DNA from: Marthasterias glacialis
Lineage: Eukaryota; Echinodermata; Asteroidea; Forcipulatida; Asteriidae
Direction: 5' to 3'
Length of the DNA: 64,000 nt
NCBI GenBank assembly: GCA_911728455.2
Contig: OU452233.1
Coordinates: forward strand, 14,017,214-14,081,213
Below are positions 23,501-29,870 of this stretch, one piece after another. The notes below the pieces were generated by a model. That model was not told where the DNA came from and searched no databases. It saw nothing but the letters and a program-made list of their open reading frames with translations. Made by a program: the position numbers and the translations under genes. How positions within the stretch are numbered: position 1 is the stretch's first letter; every line of letters starts with the position of its first letter.

Positions 23501-24713
23501 TCATGCATCGAGAATTGCAAAATCTCGACCTTGAGCTACGGCATAGGATTGGTACTAAACCCGGCACCATGGCTGGATCCCTGGTTCACTCTGACTTACC
23601 TCCATTGAGCCCAAATATAAACAATGGTGGAAGCTTCTCGATGTCTCGTAATTCTCTTCTTGGAACAAAAGGACGAAGGTCTGGAATCAGGGATTACACA
23701 GAAACCAAGGTACAATATCCCAAAATTGGCAAAATATTCCAGACCATGTTCTCTTTGAAGCATTAGACGGTCGGTGCCTGTTCTGTGCACACTCAGCAGT
23801 GGAATGTCCGGGCGACCTTTGTTCCGGTATTCCGATTTTACACAATGGTGTGTTTCAACATCGCCCGTTTGCTGGCTTGAACAACATTTTCATGGATACA
23901 CGTCAGCCAGCATCAGCCGGTTAAGATTACCACACTTAAAATAACCAAAGCATCTGAGGGTGTTAATGTCTGGACAGGCAATCTAGATGAACAAGACAAA
24001 CATTTGTGGCACAGGTAGTTTAAACTTTCCCATTGGTTCTGGTAAATTTAGCCATACAGGCATGTCACATGGTATTGATACTCTTTGTCGATAGCTGACA
24101 CAAGAGGGCGACAACTGAGCTCATGCCATTGCTTATAGCTGTTGTCATTGGTTTAGGACATTCACAGGGTCGGTTGTGCCACAGCTGTGCCGACAAAACC
24201 ATCTTGGTTTTCAAGATGGCAGATTTTGCAAACCAATGAAAAATGTCACCCTAATTCTTTTAAAAATGGAAAACCTTGAAGCATACCAATCCATTAATGT
24301 TGATAAAATTATAAAGAATAAGTTCCATTACTTGCAAAATAAAACAAAGGCTGTATATTTTGAGAACATTAATGTTCAAGAGATGCACCTACGCCACAAA
24401 TTGTTTCAGGTTACTGTCCAGTTTTTGCAGAGCTCTCGGAAATTGTTTCAGTTGGTGAATTTTTCTTTCAGATAGGGCTTATTAACAGTAATGCAGGTCT
24501 CTTTTCACCTAATCATGAAATTTGAAGACAGGTTTACCTTTCCTTTCTCTCTCCTTCATATTCAACGCCACAATTTATTGCTATCTTCAGAAATAAGTTA
24601 ATTGATCTCAGTTATTACATGTTTCTCCCAATCAGACAGAGGAAGAACTCACAGCACTAGAGACAGCCACTTCACCATCCATGCCTCAATCCTTCAAGGA
24701 AATGAAAACTTGA
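445..24713 (+). CDS. TERT: Telomerase reverse transcriptase, 19 exons, 5' partial
   Basis: Catalytic subunit of telomerase, which copies the RNA template onto chromosome ends in the nucleus. Exons: 445-512, 1523-1802, 2416-2553, 3254-3350, 4021-4058, 4639-4764, 6000-6157, 7668-7764, 11520-11699, 13288-13362, 17612-17737, 18522-18606, 18960-19058, 20196-20276, 20776-20848, 21717-21759, 22122-22248, 23153-23280, 24636-24713. All junction phases agree and the sum is 699 codons with the stop. Visible in order: RNA-binding domain end (VWGSKNN), T motif (FYVTET, YYRKS), motifs 1/2 (LRFIPK), A (VKVDIT), the insertion between A and B', B' (GIPQGSIIS), C (RLLDDF), D, primer grip E (WCGLL) and thumb ending near LTALE. 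The three catalytic Asp (one in A, two in C) are intact. The TEN domain and first exons lie upstream of the window. The family is certain; single splice sites may be off by a few bases. Confidence 0.93.
601..775 (+). repeat. SINE body fragment
   Basis: Shares caatctcaactcctttggagtatgcagca-type sequence with 49755-49830 and, inverted, with 5390-5520. Confidence 0.6.
775..1372 (+). repeat. TTAA-type non-autonomous element, copy 1
   Basis: Starts near aaccagttgac and ends ..gcagcaactggtaa. Same family as 23308-23925 (inverted), 38518-39105, 51478-52121 and the 3' piece 57718-57838. It has no coding capacity. Confidence 0.7.
1523..1802 (+). CDS. TERT: TERT exon b (RNA-binding domain, GQ/QFP region)
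   Basis: Encodes [10 protein letters not shown], then [23 protein letters not shown], matching the conserved TERT RNA-binding domain around the WGS signature. The donor is gtgagt. An acceptor at 1490 would put a stop in frame with exon a, so 1523 (after gtaccag) was chosen. Confidence 0.85.
1930..2200 (-). repeat. tRNA-derived SINE, with a second truncated copy
   Basis: The reverse complement has a B-box (GGTTCGAATCC) and an A-box-like TGGTCTAGTGGT, then the gcctggg..cacaggactcag body. A truncated second copy lies at 2125-2190. Sister copies are at 17115-17310 and 26825-26970. Confidence 0.75.
2416..2553 (+). CDS. TERT: TERT exon c (RNA-binding domain)
   Basis: The acceptor is aaattttag and the donor gtaagg; 46 codons in phase 0. 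It encodes [15 protein letters not shown], equivalent to the segment just before the T motif. Confidence 0.85.
2640..3180 (+). repeat. Tandem array of about 55-60 bp with splice-acceptor-like core
   Basis: Eight or nine degenerate units of gttgattggtcaactc..cctttcaccttacagcaaactagaatcc in the TERT intron before the T-motif exon. Each unit carries a pyrimidine tract plus CAG. Confidence 0.85.
3254..3350 (+). CDS. TERT: TERT exon d (T motif)
   Basis: Encodes [20 protein letters not shown] and STWNSL, a clear T motif, which is diagnostic for TERT among reverse transcriptases. The acceptor is ttgctag, the donor gtgaga, and the end is phase 1. Confidence 0.93.
3545..3890 (+). repeat. 24-bp minisatellite
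   Basis: About 14 copies of acactggtgcccagagccaacata. The period is a multiple of three, so it leaves a spurious open frame. It lies in a TERT intron. Confidence 0.9.
4021..4058 (+). CDS. TERT: TERT micro-exon e
   Basis: A 38-nt exon after a T-rich acceptor (gtttttttag), with donor gtaaga. It encodes [12 protein letters not shown]. The spacing between the T motif and motif 1 then fits the family. Confidence 0.75.
4639..4764 (+). CDS. TERT: TERT exon f (motifs 1 and 2)
   Basis: Encodes [16 protein letters not shown], the fingers motifs 1 and 2. The donor gttgtg after GHK is weak but keeps phase with exon g; reading on reaches a TGA near 4810. Confidence 0.85.
5360..5650 (-). repeat. SINE with LINE-like tail
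   Basis: On the minus strand it runs from aaggcacttaaccataatt through a body to gcgctatataagaacc, the usual 3' tail shared with 8395, 22775 and 25355. Confidence 0.65.
6000..6157 (+). CDS. TERT: TERT exon g (fingers to motif A)
   Basis: Encodes [18 protein letters not shown], matching the conserved stretch before motif A. The acceptor is ttacttcag, the donor gtaatg. A run of 21 C begins 25 nt past the exon end. Confidence 0.9.
6182..6202 (+). repeat. Poly-C run
   Basis: Twenty-one consecutive C, 25 nt past the end of the TERT exon at 6157. The minus strand would be a G-run. Confidence 0.95.
7320..7560 (-). repeat. Dispersed repeat ending in GCCAGTGGCGTAGCC with C- and A-runs
   Basis: Contains C-rich blocks, a poly-A, and the end ccggctacgccactggc. 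Relatives with the same G/C-run style are at 52440-52690 and 59975-60175. Confidence 0.55.
7668..7764 (+). CDS. TERT: TERT exon h (motif A)
   Basis: Encodes [17 protein letters not shown], motif A with the first catalytic Asp (VKVD). The donor is gtaagt. The following intron holds the piggyBac element. Confidence 0.95.
8038..8291. repeat. Long hairpin (fold-back MITE), 254 bp
   Basis: The left arm aaggtgattcaacg..gttgacaactttgaaaggccc matches the right arm in reverse. Pairing runs almost to the centre near 8160. Confidence 0.88.
8300..8430 (+). repeat. SINE 3' tail
   Basis: aataatgagtgctttgagacgcc..gtgataaagcgctgtacaagaactgt matches 22735-22800. Truncated at the 5' side. Confidence 0.65.
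8495..8514 (+). repeat. TTAA target duplication plus left terminal inverted repeat
   Basis: TTAA (8495-8498) is followed by CACGTTGACTGCCGCG, the mirror of the right end. Confidence 0.93.
8499..11453 (+). mobile_element. Complete piggyBac DNA transposon
   Basis: A 2,955-bp element between TTAA at 8495-8498 and TTAA at 11454-11457. It starts CACGTTGACTGCCG and ends with the inverse, CGGCAGTCAACGTG. Both subterminal regions carry palindromes of the type ctacgag..ctcgtag (8643-8820, 11379-11396, 11421-11438). It holds one uninterrupted transposase gene. It sits in the TERT intron after motif A, in the same orientation as TERT. TTAA duplication is the hallmark of the superfamily. Intact ends and frame point to a recent insertion. 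Confidence 0.95.
8968..10920 (+). CDS. piggyBac transposase (PGBD-like), 650 aa
   Basis: DDE transposase that would excise the element and insert it at TTAA. Residues 1-80 are acidic and Ser-rich. Residues 80-116 are an RG-rich basic tract, and 118-137 are AQA-type repeats. The catalytic domain spans about 165-560. Candidate catalytic Asp are D328 (CIDES), D406 (YTDNYYN) and D508 (GIDRSD), the spacing expected of piggyBac. The C-terminal Cys-rich domain (about 612-645, [17 protein letters not shown] at 647) should bind the subterminal repeats. The frame is single-exon and unbroken, from ATG 8968 to TAA 10918-10920. No domestication is evident, because it still has its own ends. Confidence 0.96.
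   Translation: MARLNADSVADLMMSSGSDDQEMDSFDESDGNETSEMPTDESDSEKSKTGESSDSLSDGRSDPMISSDDSSENNTPPVARGRRRVRGGGTLRGHGVRTRGGCGRGRGGRGNGRGRGAAPAQAAVPAQAAAPAQAVAYAPAAQRGRAVGGGNRVHAAPLPNWSDVAQDPPDFVFREKSGLRNPVQGVSPGDYFDLFLTPELLDIMVTETNRYAAAEINKQRPLRRVSRFHQWKDTDATEMKQFLALLIHMGPNSLPSLEHYWSTDVLYSSPFFGGVMSRNRFQLLLRFWHFSDNSLPHDDRLYKIRPVLDHFNNTMIQIYYPRKDLCIDESMVLWRGRLLFRQYIKNKRHKYGIKLYEMCESRGLVLKIRIYSGTSFDDPADLGQSAAIVLDLLDGHLDKGHVVYTDNYYNSVGLVKKLTNRSTYLCGTLRSDRKENPKDLINKKLKKGEHEWRRSDSVVVCKWKDKRDVLTITNMHRVEMVDVPNRNNKISKKPNVIQDYNLGMSGIDRSDQMMSYYSALRKTLRWYKKIGLHIIEICLLNAHILYNEYSGNEMRILKFRESVTTHLLGDAMDRLGGQGRRAPRAPMPTAESFHYLASLPPTEKKERPTKPCRICTRAGRRRETRYMCDVCPDKPPLCVDKCFKEYHVPQ
11438..11457 (-). repeat. Right terminal inverted repeat plus TTAA
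   Basis: GGCGGCAGTCAACGTG is followed by TTAA (11454-11457). A perfect 18-bp palindrome (11379-11396) and a near-perfect one (11421-11438) lie just inside. Confidence 0.93.
11520..11699 (+). CDS. TERT: TERT exon i (insertion between motifs A and B')
   Basis: Sixty codons in phase 0, starting [19 protein letters not shown]. It corresponds to the family's post-motif-A YAVV segment and the start of the insertion in fingers domain. The acceptor is ttcccatag, the donor gtaaaa. Confidence 0.88.
11800..12195 (+). repeat. 92-bp tandem array carrying tttattctgcag
   Basis: About four copies. The tctgcag cores are at 11991, 12082 and 12176 (spacing 91 and 94). The same unit forms the real acceptor of the exon at 13288. 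Confidence 0.85.
12496..13005. mobile_element. Non-autonomous DNA transposon, 510 bp
   Basis: Inverted ends tatataactgacaaacagatccttgtcatttgat / atcaaatgacaagg..gtcagttatata. A related copy is 58897-59232 and an end fragment is 18715-18760. No gene inside. Confidence 0.78.
13006..13200. repeat. Decayed hairpin element next to the previous one
   Basis: aaacaaatattgagtgg..ggtaaaatttggactgttcc matches the cleaner hairpin 58738-58895. Both copies abut the tatataactgac element in the same relative order. Confidence 0.65.
13288..13362 (+). CDS. TERT: TERT exon j (insertion before B')
   Basis: Twenty-five codons, [18 protein letters not shown].. , with donor gtatgt. Its acceptor (tttattctgcag) lies in a copy of a unit that is tandemly repeated 1.1-1.5 kb upstream. 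Confidence 0.85.
14681..15577 (-). CDS. Intronless NHL-repeat beta-propeller protein, nested in TERT
   Basis: A 298-residue protein, single exon, from ATG at 15577 to TGA at 14681-14683. An in-frame TAG lies just upstream (15605-15607), so it is not the tail of a longer reading frame. Residues 1-35 are a polar Ser/Gly/Gln leader. The rest is about six NHL/SMP-like blades: [70 protein letters not shown]. These resemble the propeller of TRIM-NHL proteins, but there is no RING, B-box or coiled coil. It lies antisense in the intron between TERT exons j and k. Possible origins are a retrocopy or a standalone NHL gene; the partner is unknown. Confidence 0.85.
   Translation of the reverse strand: MEDRGATTNVSQEVNKGQPAGQGSSAPTTKKWSLKTEITRGVDPTKNLVGYCTEISVFSDGDIIIADNGRNALVTLNSEGQLCEVKSARYQPDIGDLSGVAVNKEDQLLVLVEQTVKIFSRSCEFIREFTTSMKTSDAVPTCIAVDDVKGQIAVGDEVNGVIHLFEPNGSHVESITAKMIGDYLTVGSKQNLLYTDFHAMKLLSIDYHGNTLFTVDTKDECNKPIHPCGVCCDSNGDIFISAQTGVKMDKGEIHHFDPKGKYKGRIISGLKNPFGIAFTSSGDIVVADGLSVKMFQYI
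15630..16170 (+). repeat. Dispersed repeat upstream of the NHL gene
   Basis: Starts aatagaccgattgc and contains tagccttgcaaaattt..cactcgaaggtctctgg. The same segments occur at 25675-25985 and, inverted, at 45255-45680. It covers the NHL gene's likely promoter side. Confidence 0.65.
16385..16500 (+). repeat. tRNA-derived SINE, second family
   Basis: ttagctagcagttggtagagctctggca..agtcaatttgtctttattcacccc. It matches 59370-59265 in reverse. Confidence 0.65.
17115..17310 (-). repeat. tRNA-derived SINE, first family
   Basis: The minus strand reads caatctcggtagtctagttggtgagacatctgctc..gggttcgaatcccacc, then a 3' body. A- and B-box like promoters are visible. Confidence 0.8.
17612..17737 (+). CDS. 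TERT: TERT exon k (motif B')
   Basis: Encodes [20 protein letters not shown], the B' motif (QG and S contact template and nucleotide). The acceptor is tgatgcag, the donor gtaggt. Confidence 0.95.
17770..17785 (+). repeat. Poly-C run
   Basis: Sixteen C, 33 nt past the end of the TERT motif B' exon. Confidence 0.95.
18095..18400 (+). mobile_element. Degenerate non-LTR retrotransposon 3' fragment
   Basis: Translation gives [17 protein letters not shown], later [17 protein letters not shown] and FKTTLKTY, the typical C-terminal tail of jockey/CR1/L2-type reverse transcriptases. It is frameshifted and 5' truncated. Confidence 0.75.
18522..18606 (+). CDS. TERT: TERT exon l (motif C)
   Basis: Encodes [18 protein letters not shown] holds the second and third catalytic Asp. 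The acceptor is cattgattag, the donor gtacgt. Confidence 0.95.
18960..19058 (+). CDS. TERT: TERT exon m (motif D)
   Basis: Encodes [18 protein letters not shown], with the motif D lysine in the KT pair. The acceptor is ttttttcaag, the donor gtaaga. Confidence 0.92.
19230..19520. repeat. Non-autonomous element family B
   Basis: Ends are tgtgacactccatgcc.. and ..gcgtggggagtcaca. The related copy at 58105-58595 carries a further inserted hairpin. Confidence 0.6.
19845..20120 (+). repeat. SINE (cttgagtaaggcacttaaccataattgc type)
   Basis: Shares its body with 47775-47830, 49585-49670 and 54290-54335. Ends in a short attattattg tail. Confidence 0.65.
20196..20276 (+). CDS. TERT: TERT exon n (motif E, primer grip)
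   Basis: Encodes [22 protein letters not shown] is the primer grip. The donor gtaagt is followed within a few bases by a (TCAA)n tract. Confidence 0.95.
20283..20605 (+). repeat. (TCAA)n microsatellite
   Basis: Begins within 10 nt of the TERT motif E exon donor. The purest part is 20466-20530, followed by cagt/ccgt variants. Confidence 0.95.
20776..20848 (+). CDS. TERT: TERT exon o (thumb)
   Basis: Encodes [15 protein letters not shown].., start of the C-terminal extension. The acceptor is ttttcctag, the donor gtaagt; it ends in phase 2. Confidence 0.88.
21717..21759 (+). CDS. TERT: TERT micro-exon p (thumb)
   Basis: A 43-nt exon encoding [14 protein letters not shown], matching the conserved L-R-x-K-C..FLD thumb segment. 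The donor is gtaaaa. Confidence 0.88.
22122..22248 (+). CDS. TERT: TERT exon q (thumb)
   Basis: Encodes [20 protein letters not shown] and RLHSQL, the thumb helix region. The acceptor is ttttactcag, the donor gtaagt. Confidence 0.9.
22490..22810 (+). repeat. SINE, near full length 3' half
   Basis: ccttcagatgggacataaagc..gtgataaagcgctatacaagaactgt. Partly shared with 47825-47960 and 8330-8430. Confidence 0.7.
23153..23280 (+). CDS. TERT: TERT exon r (thumb)
   Basis: Encodes [20 protein letters not shown], equivalent to the C-terminal helix containing AF..KL..H. The acceptor is taatttag, the donor gtgaga. Confidence 0.9.
23308..23925 (-). repeat. TTAA-type non-autonomous element, copy 2
   Basis: Bounded by TTAACCAGTTGCCG.. 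and ..CAGCCGGTTAA, so TTAA flanks both ends. Inverted relative to 775-1372. Confidence 0.75.
24636..24713 (+). CDS. TERT: TERT last coding exon
   Basis: Encodes [20 protein letters not shown].. and ends at TGA 24711-24713. The L-T-A-L-E block and the length to the stop match the usual TERT C-terminus. The acceptor is cccaatcag. Confidence 0.92.
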   Translation, partial: TEEELTALETATSPSMPQSFKEMKT

Positions 24714-24759
24714 CAGGAGAGTGTGGCCTTCTTGTAGCAGGGTAGGCCATTTTATACCC

Positions 24760-25055
24760 TCTTTCATAAAGCTGTTTTGCCGGTAAGCAAATTTTTGTGC
24801 TTACTTCAGCAGAGTATATATACAGAAGCAAAAGTGCATTTCAGAAACGATGAAGACAATTTGACAACACCTTTGCACGTTCACAATGGATAGGAATGGT
24901 TGCATCACATGTTTTCTTACAAGAATAGCTGGCAAGCTAGCGTGCCTTGTGCTTTCCTTACAGTTAGCATTGTTTATGAAATAGAAACTTTGCTAAGGAT
25001 CGCTCTGGAAGTATTAAACATCTGCTTACAGGTTTTGTGAAATTGAGCCCTGTAC
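24760..25055 (+). repeat. MITE, inverted partner of 27775-28065
   Basis: tttcataaagctg..ccggtaagcaaatttttgtgcttac..gcttacaggttttgtgaaattgagccc. The same sequence occurs reversed 3 kb away. Confidence 0.75.
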
Positions 25056-25390
25056 GAGAGGGCACGGAAGCAGGGCATGGAAGGCTGGCGAGGACGCCCT
25101 CGTACCACGCTGCCAATTATCCTTGACCACAATCTGAAGACAGTAGGCAAGCGCCTACACAGTACTGCAGTTGGAGCAGCTACGGCTTCTGACAAAGGAA
25201 GAGTAGAGGTCGCTGACGGAGAAGTTGGTCGAAACGGCAGAAGCGAAACTGACATGATTCGTGACAGCAACGCGGAAACTGCCTCACTCACACACATACA
25301 CACGAGAGGGCACTATCGTCTGCTTGCACAGGCCTTGATCTAGCTACTATGTGCGCTATATAAGAACTGTATATTATTTTTATTATCATG
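25040..25390 (+). mobile_element. Possible non-LTR retrotransposon 3' remnant
   Basis: An open stretch with GWRGRPRTTLPIILDHNL, resembling the GRP-T-W end of LINE ORF2 proteins. A gcgctatataagaactgtatatt tail follows. No RT motifs remain. Confidence 0.45.
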
Positions 25391-25674
25391 AAACAATGCA
25401 CAGATATGTACGTACAGCGCACGGAACTGGCCAACGAGCAACCTTTCTACCTTTTCGGGGATGGCCTAAATGACGTCATGTATATATTTGTTCTATAAAA
25501 AGTGTGTACATAAAAGTCTAACTTGTACACCATTGACTTGACATCTCCCCTTAGCACTGTCCATTTGAAAAATAAGTGATCCCAAAGAGAATAGATTTAA
25601 TGGTTTGATGAATTACTAAGTATTGAGGTTTTTAATTTACACCTAGTAATTATCATACAAGACTTCAGTTGGAA

Positions 25675-25985
25675 AAGTGAGCATTAATACCTAGCCTTGC
25701 AGAATTTCAAATAGGCAAAGGAATCACACAGTTTTGGAAAGCAATTTCTTTGGAGGATTTCAGCTTCAAAACTTTGAAATTTTTGTGTTGAAAAGTGTGT
25801 GGTGATCGCGGTCGTCTGGCCTAACGTTCCGCCACGCGCTGTACACATCATGCAAATTTATACGGTACTTTTACAATTTTCAAGACTTGCTGGAACTGTC
25901 CTTACTGGCTTTATTCAGCCACTTGAAGGTCTTTGGTACAAACTCTGGAATATGTTTTACAGATTTCGAGCAAAAAAGCCTTGAT
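25675..25985 (+). repeat. Dispersed repeat, copy 2
   Basis: tagccttgcagaatttcaaataggc..ggctttattcagccacttgaaggtc, as at 15985-16165 and 45415-45670 (inverted). Confidence 0.7.
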
Positions 25986-26824
25986 CGAATTAACTAAATA
26001 CCTTAATCATCGTGTACCGTACCACCCTTTCCTATGGAGGGTTACGTGTGTGTTTACATTTTTAACAGAGGAAAGACAAATATGTGTTCTTTCTTTTCAA
26101 AAATTCACTCATGAATATATATTATGTAATGCATGTGATGTCACAGAAGGAATCCAGCCATGTCAGCAAGTGACCCATTTCAGCAAATGAATGCCTGTGT
26201 TTCCCATTGATAGCAATGGTCATTGTCTGCACTGATCTATTGTAGTATCAAAAGAGTTACTTGCTGAAATGGCGTCCAGTGGGATTCCACATTTCAACCC
26301 CAGTTCCCCATATTGTGCCTTTGGTGCTCTATAATCTTCGGTTTAATGTATGTAAATATTATGTACATAAGTACACTGTCTCGATGTCTCCCCTCAGCCC
26401 ATCCATTCTACCGTCCACTTACAAGATTGGTAAAGGATTGCATCAACATTTTTGGTTTTTCTTTCCAAAGATGGTTTATTATCAATATTTGACCATTTCA
26501 TTTGTTAAAAAATATTACATTAACAAGACGTATTAATGTAGTCGTTAAGTCGTCAGATGTGTTAATTTTTCTATTATAAAACAACATGACAAATCCAGCA
26601 CGAGTTTATCATAAGCAGGTGATCAGAACTGTTTAAGTATATTTCATAATAATAATATCCTGAACAAACTTAAATTAGTCAATCGGCCAACTTCAATTTT
26701 TACAACCTGTTGTTTTAAAAACCATTTCATATTTTCTGTGTACAGCATTTGGCATCACAAAACAAAGTGTAAAAATTAAAAGCTTGCCTCATGTTCCAAA
26801 AAATTGTTCGCTACAATTTATTAT

Positions 26825-26970
26825 TTGTGTTTCACTCATACACTGATATGTGTTAAGCACTGTGTACTCAGTACTTTCTCGAGCTCTGTGAAAAAACAAA
26901 TCCACAGGCATTTTACTTGAGTGGTATTCGAACCCACGACCTTTGCCATTCCAGAGCACATGTATTGATG
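26825..26970 (-). repeat. tRNA-derived SINE, first family
   Basis: Body and B-box (gggttcgaatacc on minus) match 17115-17310; the tRNA head is damaged. Confidence 0.7.
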
Positions 26971-27494
26971 TCTCTATATTTCTTACAGGAGTCAGGAAAG
27001 AACTGAGTAATGAACCCGTTCACGCAGTCAACAGGAAACAATGTAAACACCGTGTCGCCTAAAATTCACACTACACTGTATAACACACAGTGACACTGAC
27101 TTCCAAAATGGCGCAATTGTGATGATGACGTCATGTGAATTGGGTCAATACATTGCTTAACCCTCATCAGTGTACGGGTAAAACACAAATAGTATCCCTT
27201 GTTTAATATTTTTAACAACTCCACCGGAATTCTGATCCAAATCACTCCCTCCTCCAAGTTTGTGTTAATTAAAATAATATAGAAAGTAATACAATCAAAG
27301 AGCAACTTATACAAATAAAAATCATTAGAAAGCAAGGCCAGCCTGCGGTAGAAGTTTTATGGTTAGTGCATAAATAGTGGACAGATTCGCTGATAGACTT
27401 TGCAAAACCAGTTGCATTTCAAACACTCTAAATGTAAATAAACTATAGGCCCCCAAGCTTTGTACAGCCTATTTTGGACTCATATTAAATAAAT

Positions 27495-27625
27495 ATCAGG
27501 TTGTGTTCGAATTGATGGCTTCGGCAATGGTTATGGCCGGATTGCCGAAGTCCTATTCTTCAACATTGTCATTGCAGCCAACAGCTAAAGCCCTAGCCGA
27601 AGTTGCTTGTTTCAAACACGGCCTT
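27495..27625. repeat. Hairpin MITE (ggccgt..aattgg family)
   Basis: Inverted ends around gtgttcgaattgatggc..caaacacggcctt. Relatives are at 29780-29870 (short perfect hairpin) and 34895-35030. Confidence 0.6.
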
Positions 27626-27774
27626 AATATATTTTAAGAAAGGATACAAAGAAGAGCTTTTAGAGCAAATTGGCTGAAGAACTTCGTTTTTGTTGCAATA
27701 AAGTATTGTGTTTATTGTCAGTGTGTGATATTTTATTCTTGCCATTTTGTTGCAAGTAACGTTGTAACTCATTG

Positions 27775-28065
27775 TGATCAGTAAGCAGACGTTTTATGCT
27801 TACAGAGTGACCCTTAGCAAATTTTCTATTTCATAAACACTGCTAACTGTAAGGAAAGCAAAGGGCACACTAGCTTGCTTGCAGTTCACACAGGCAGATG
27901 AGAGATGCAACAGTGAAAAACCCATTGTGAATGTGCACAAGCGCTGTCAAATCTCATCAATCGTTTATGAAATACACTTTTGCTTATGCATGTTTTTCTG
28001 CCATAGTAAGCACAAAAATTTGCCTACCGGTAAACGATTTTACGAAATTGGGCCCAGATGGTTTC
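27775..28065 (-). repeat. MITE, inverted partner of 24760-25055
   Basis: Ends ..gtaagcacaaaaatttgcctaccggtaaacg..aaattgggccc. Confidence 0.75.
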
Positions 28066-28224
28066 AAATGTATCGCACATTTTGCTGCGATATTGTTCCA
28101 AAAGGCTCAAATCCTAGAAGTAAGGAAATATCAGAACAACTACATCCCATTTCGTCAAAACCTTTCAACAACTTGCATTCAGTTTGTCACGAATAATGAT
28201 ATAACTTAAGCTTATTACATGGAG

Positions 28225-28385
28225 ATGTTTACAGACAACTTGGAGGCAACCGTCTGCATGCAAAAGGAAAACTGAATTACCTCAAAGAGATATTCTACAA
28301 ATGCGAGTGGTTTTTTTTTCCCTTCTTCTTGGAGATTACCTCTTACTGGTTGCCTGTAAATTGTCTCGTGTAACATGGCCATTCC
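28225..28385. repeat. MITE (aggcaac..gttgcctgtaaattg family)
   Basis: Inverted ends. Other copies are 33595-33815 and 48005-48185. Confidence 0.65.
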
Positions 28386-29779
28386 AGTAAGTGTACACAG
28401 ACACAAAAATCATGCGGTAAAGTTAAAAAAAAAATAAAAATAGTAATAATAAAAATAGTCATCAACCTGAAAGATAAAATCAAAATCAAGATCATGATTG
28501 TGATTACTATAATGGCCTGGCCAGAAGAAATTAACTCCTGGTTGTTAGTATATCATAAATATGTCGTTGTGGACAATATTGTTAAAGTAATTTGTATTTA
28601 TTTACACCTATTTCTGGCATTAGTAGACTTTGTACACTGCACATACACATGCATACCTATCACTTATCAGTAATGCGAATAAAAGTTTACTGTTATTTCT
28701 CAAGTACGACTGCTTTTGTCATATTATTTACCATTTAAACATAAATATTTACAACTTACTTTTGATGAAAAGAAAATATGTTCCTGTTGTTAATAAGCAA
28801 GTCGGTATTAAATACATTGTATGTAAAACAATTTCTCGTAACATCTGCAGGTTAATTGTTGATTTTACATGGGCACATTCCTACAAAACGGTTTCCTAAA
28901 ATATTGTTGAAAGGAAACTTTGTTTCATTTGTCAAACTCACTTCCTGGAATTAGAAATTCAAATTGCATATATTTGCATAATCATAACATACCACTAAAC
29001 TTTAAAATTAGGGTTGTTTAAGTCATACCTTATAAATAGATTTACATAATCGCCATAAAAGGCAGTTTTATTTTACAACGAAAGGAATGATTATTGGCAA
29101 AGACTACAGTATCGTCAGTTATTGCTACAAAACAGAAAGGAAACCAAAGTTATACCAAATTTCAGAATTTGAAAGAAATTAGTCATATTTTTACAAAACT
29201 CTGCTTCATGACAGCGTTAATGAAATTGACAAATCAGGACCAATGATTCAATTAACTTCAGAGTTTGTGTTTGAAAAACTTTATCAGTAATGTTGTCAAT
29301 ATCCCTTTTTATTGTAAATTTTATAGAATAATATTTTTTATGGAATAAATTAAACCGAAAAACAAAATTCTTTTTTGTTTTCCAAATCAACTACCAAAAA
29401 TGCTTAGCTCAACTGACACTTTATTTGTATTAATATTTGGGATATTGGACTCAGACGCGCTATATTTTCCTGTATTCCACGAGCTCGAGTGTGATATTGA
29501 ATTTATCTTCCAGTCAACTGGAAGAGAATTAAAGTTTAGAACATTATTTTGCACTGTCCGTATACAGAGCGTGACGCATGATACTCTAAATACGCAGAGT
29601 ACAATATAGACTACTGGGAGTATGGAATGGTTTATTATCAATCTGATTGGAGGAGTAGCGCGTACTGAAAGAAAAATTCATTTAAAATGTATTTTGTCAG
29701 GAATTTTGTTGGTAATCAGTCTCTTATGCTAAACAAACTGGTGCCCATGGTGTCTGTATGACCTTTCGATGCTTCTCTA

Positions 29780-29870
29780 AATAAGGCTGTATCTGAATTG
29801 GCAGTTATGGCTATGGCTATACTTCATAGCCATAGCCTTAGCCACCAATTCGGATACGGCCTAACCCAAC
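29780..29870. repeat. Short hairpin
   Basis: aggctgtatctgaattggcagttatggc..gccatagccttagccaccaattcggatacggcct pairs along almost its full length. Confidence 0.8.

Noticed and set aside
25077-25343. 88-codon plus frame as an independent gene
   Set aside because: It looks like a LINE ORF2 tail followed by a LINE/SINE-type 3' end; kept only as a repeat remnant.
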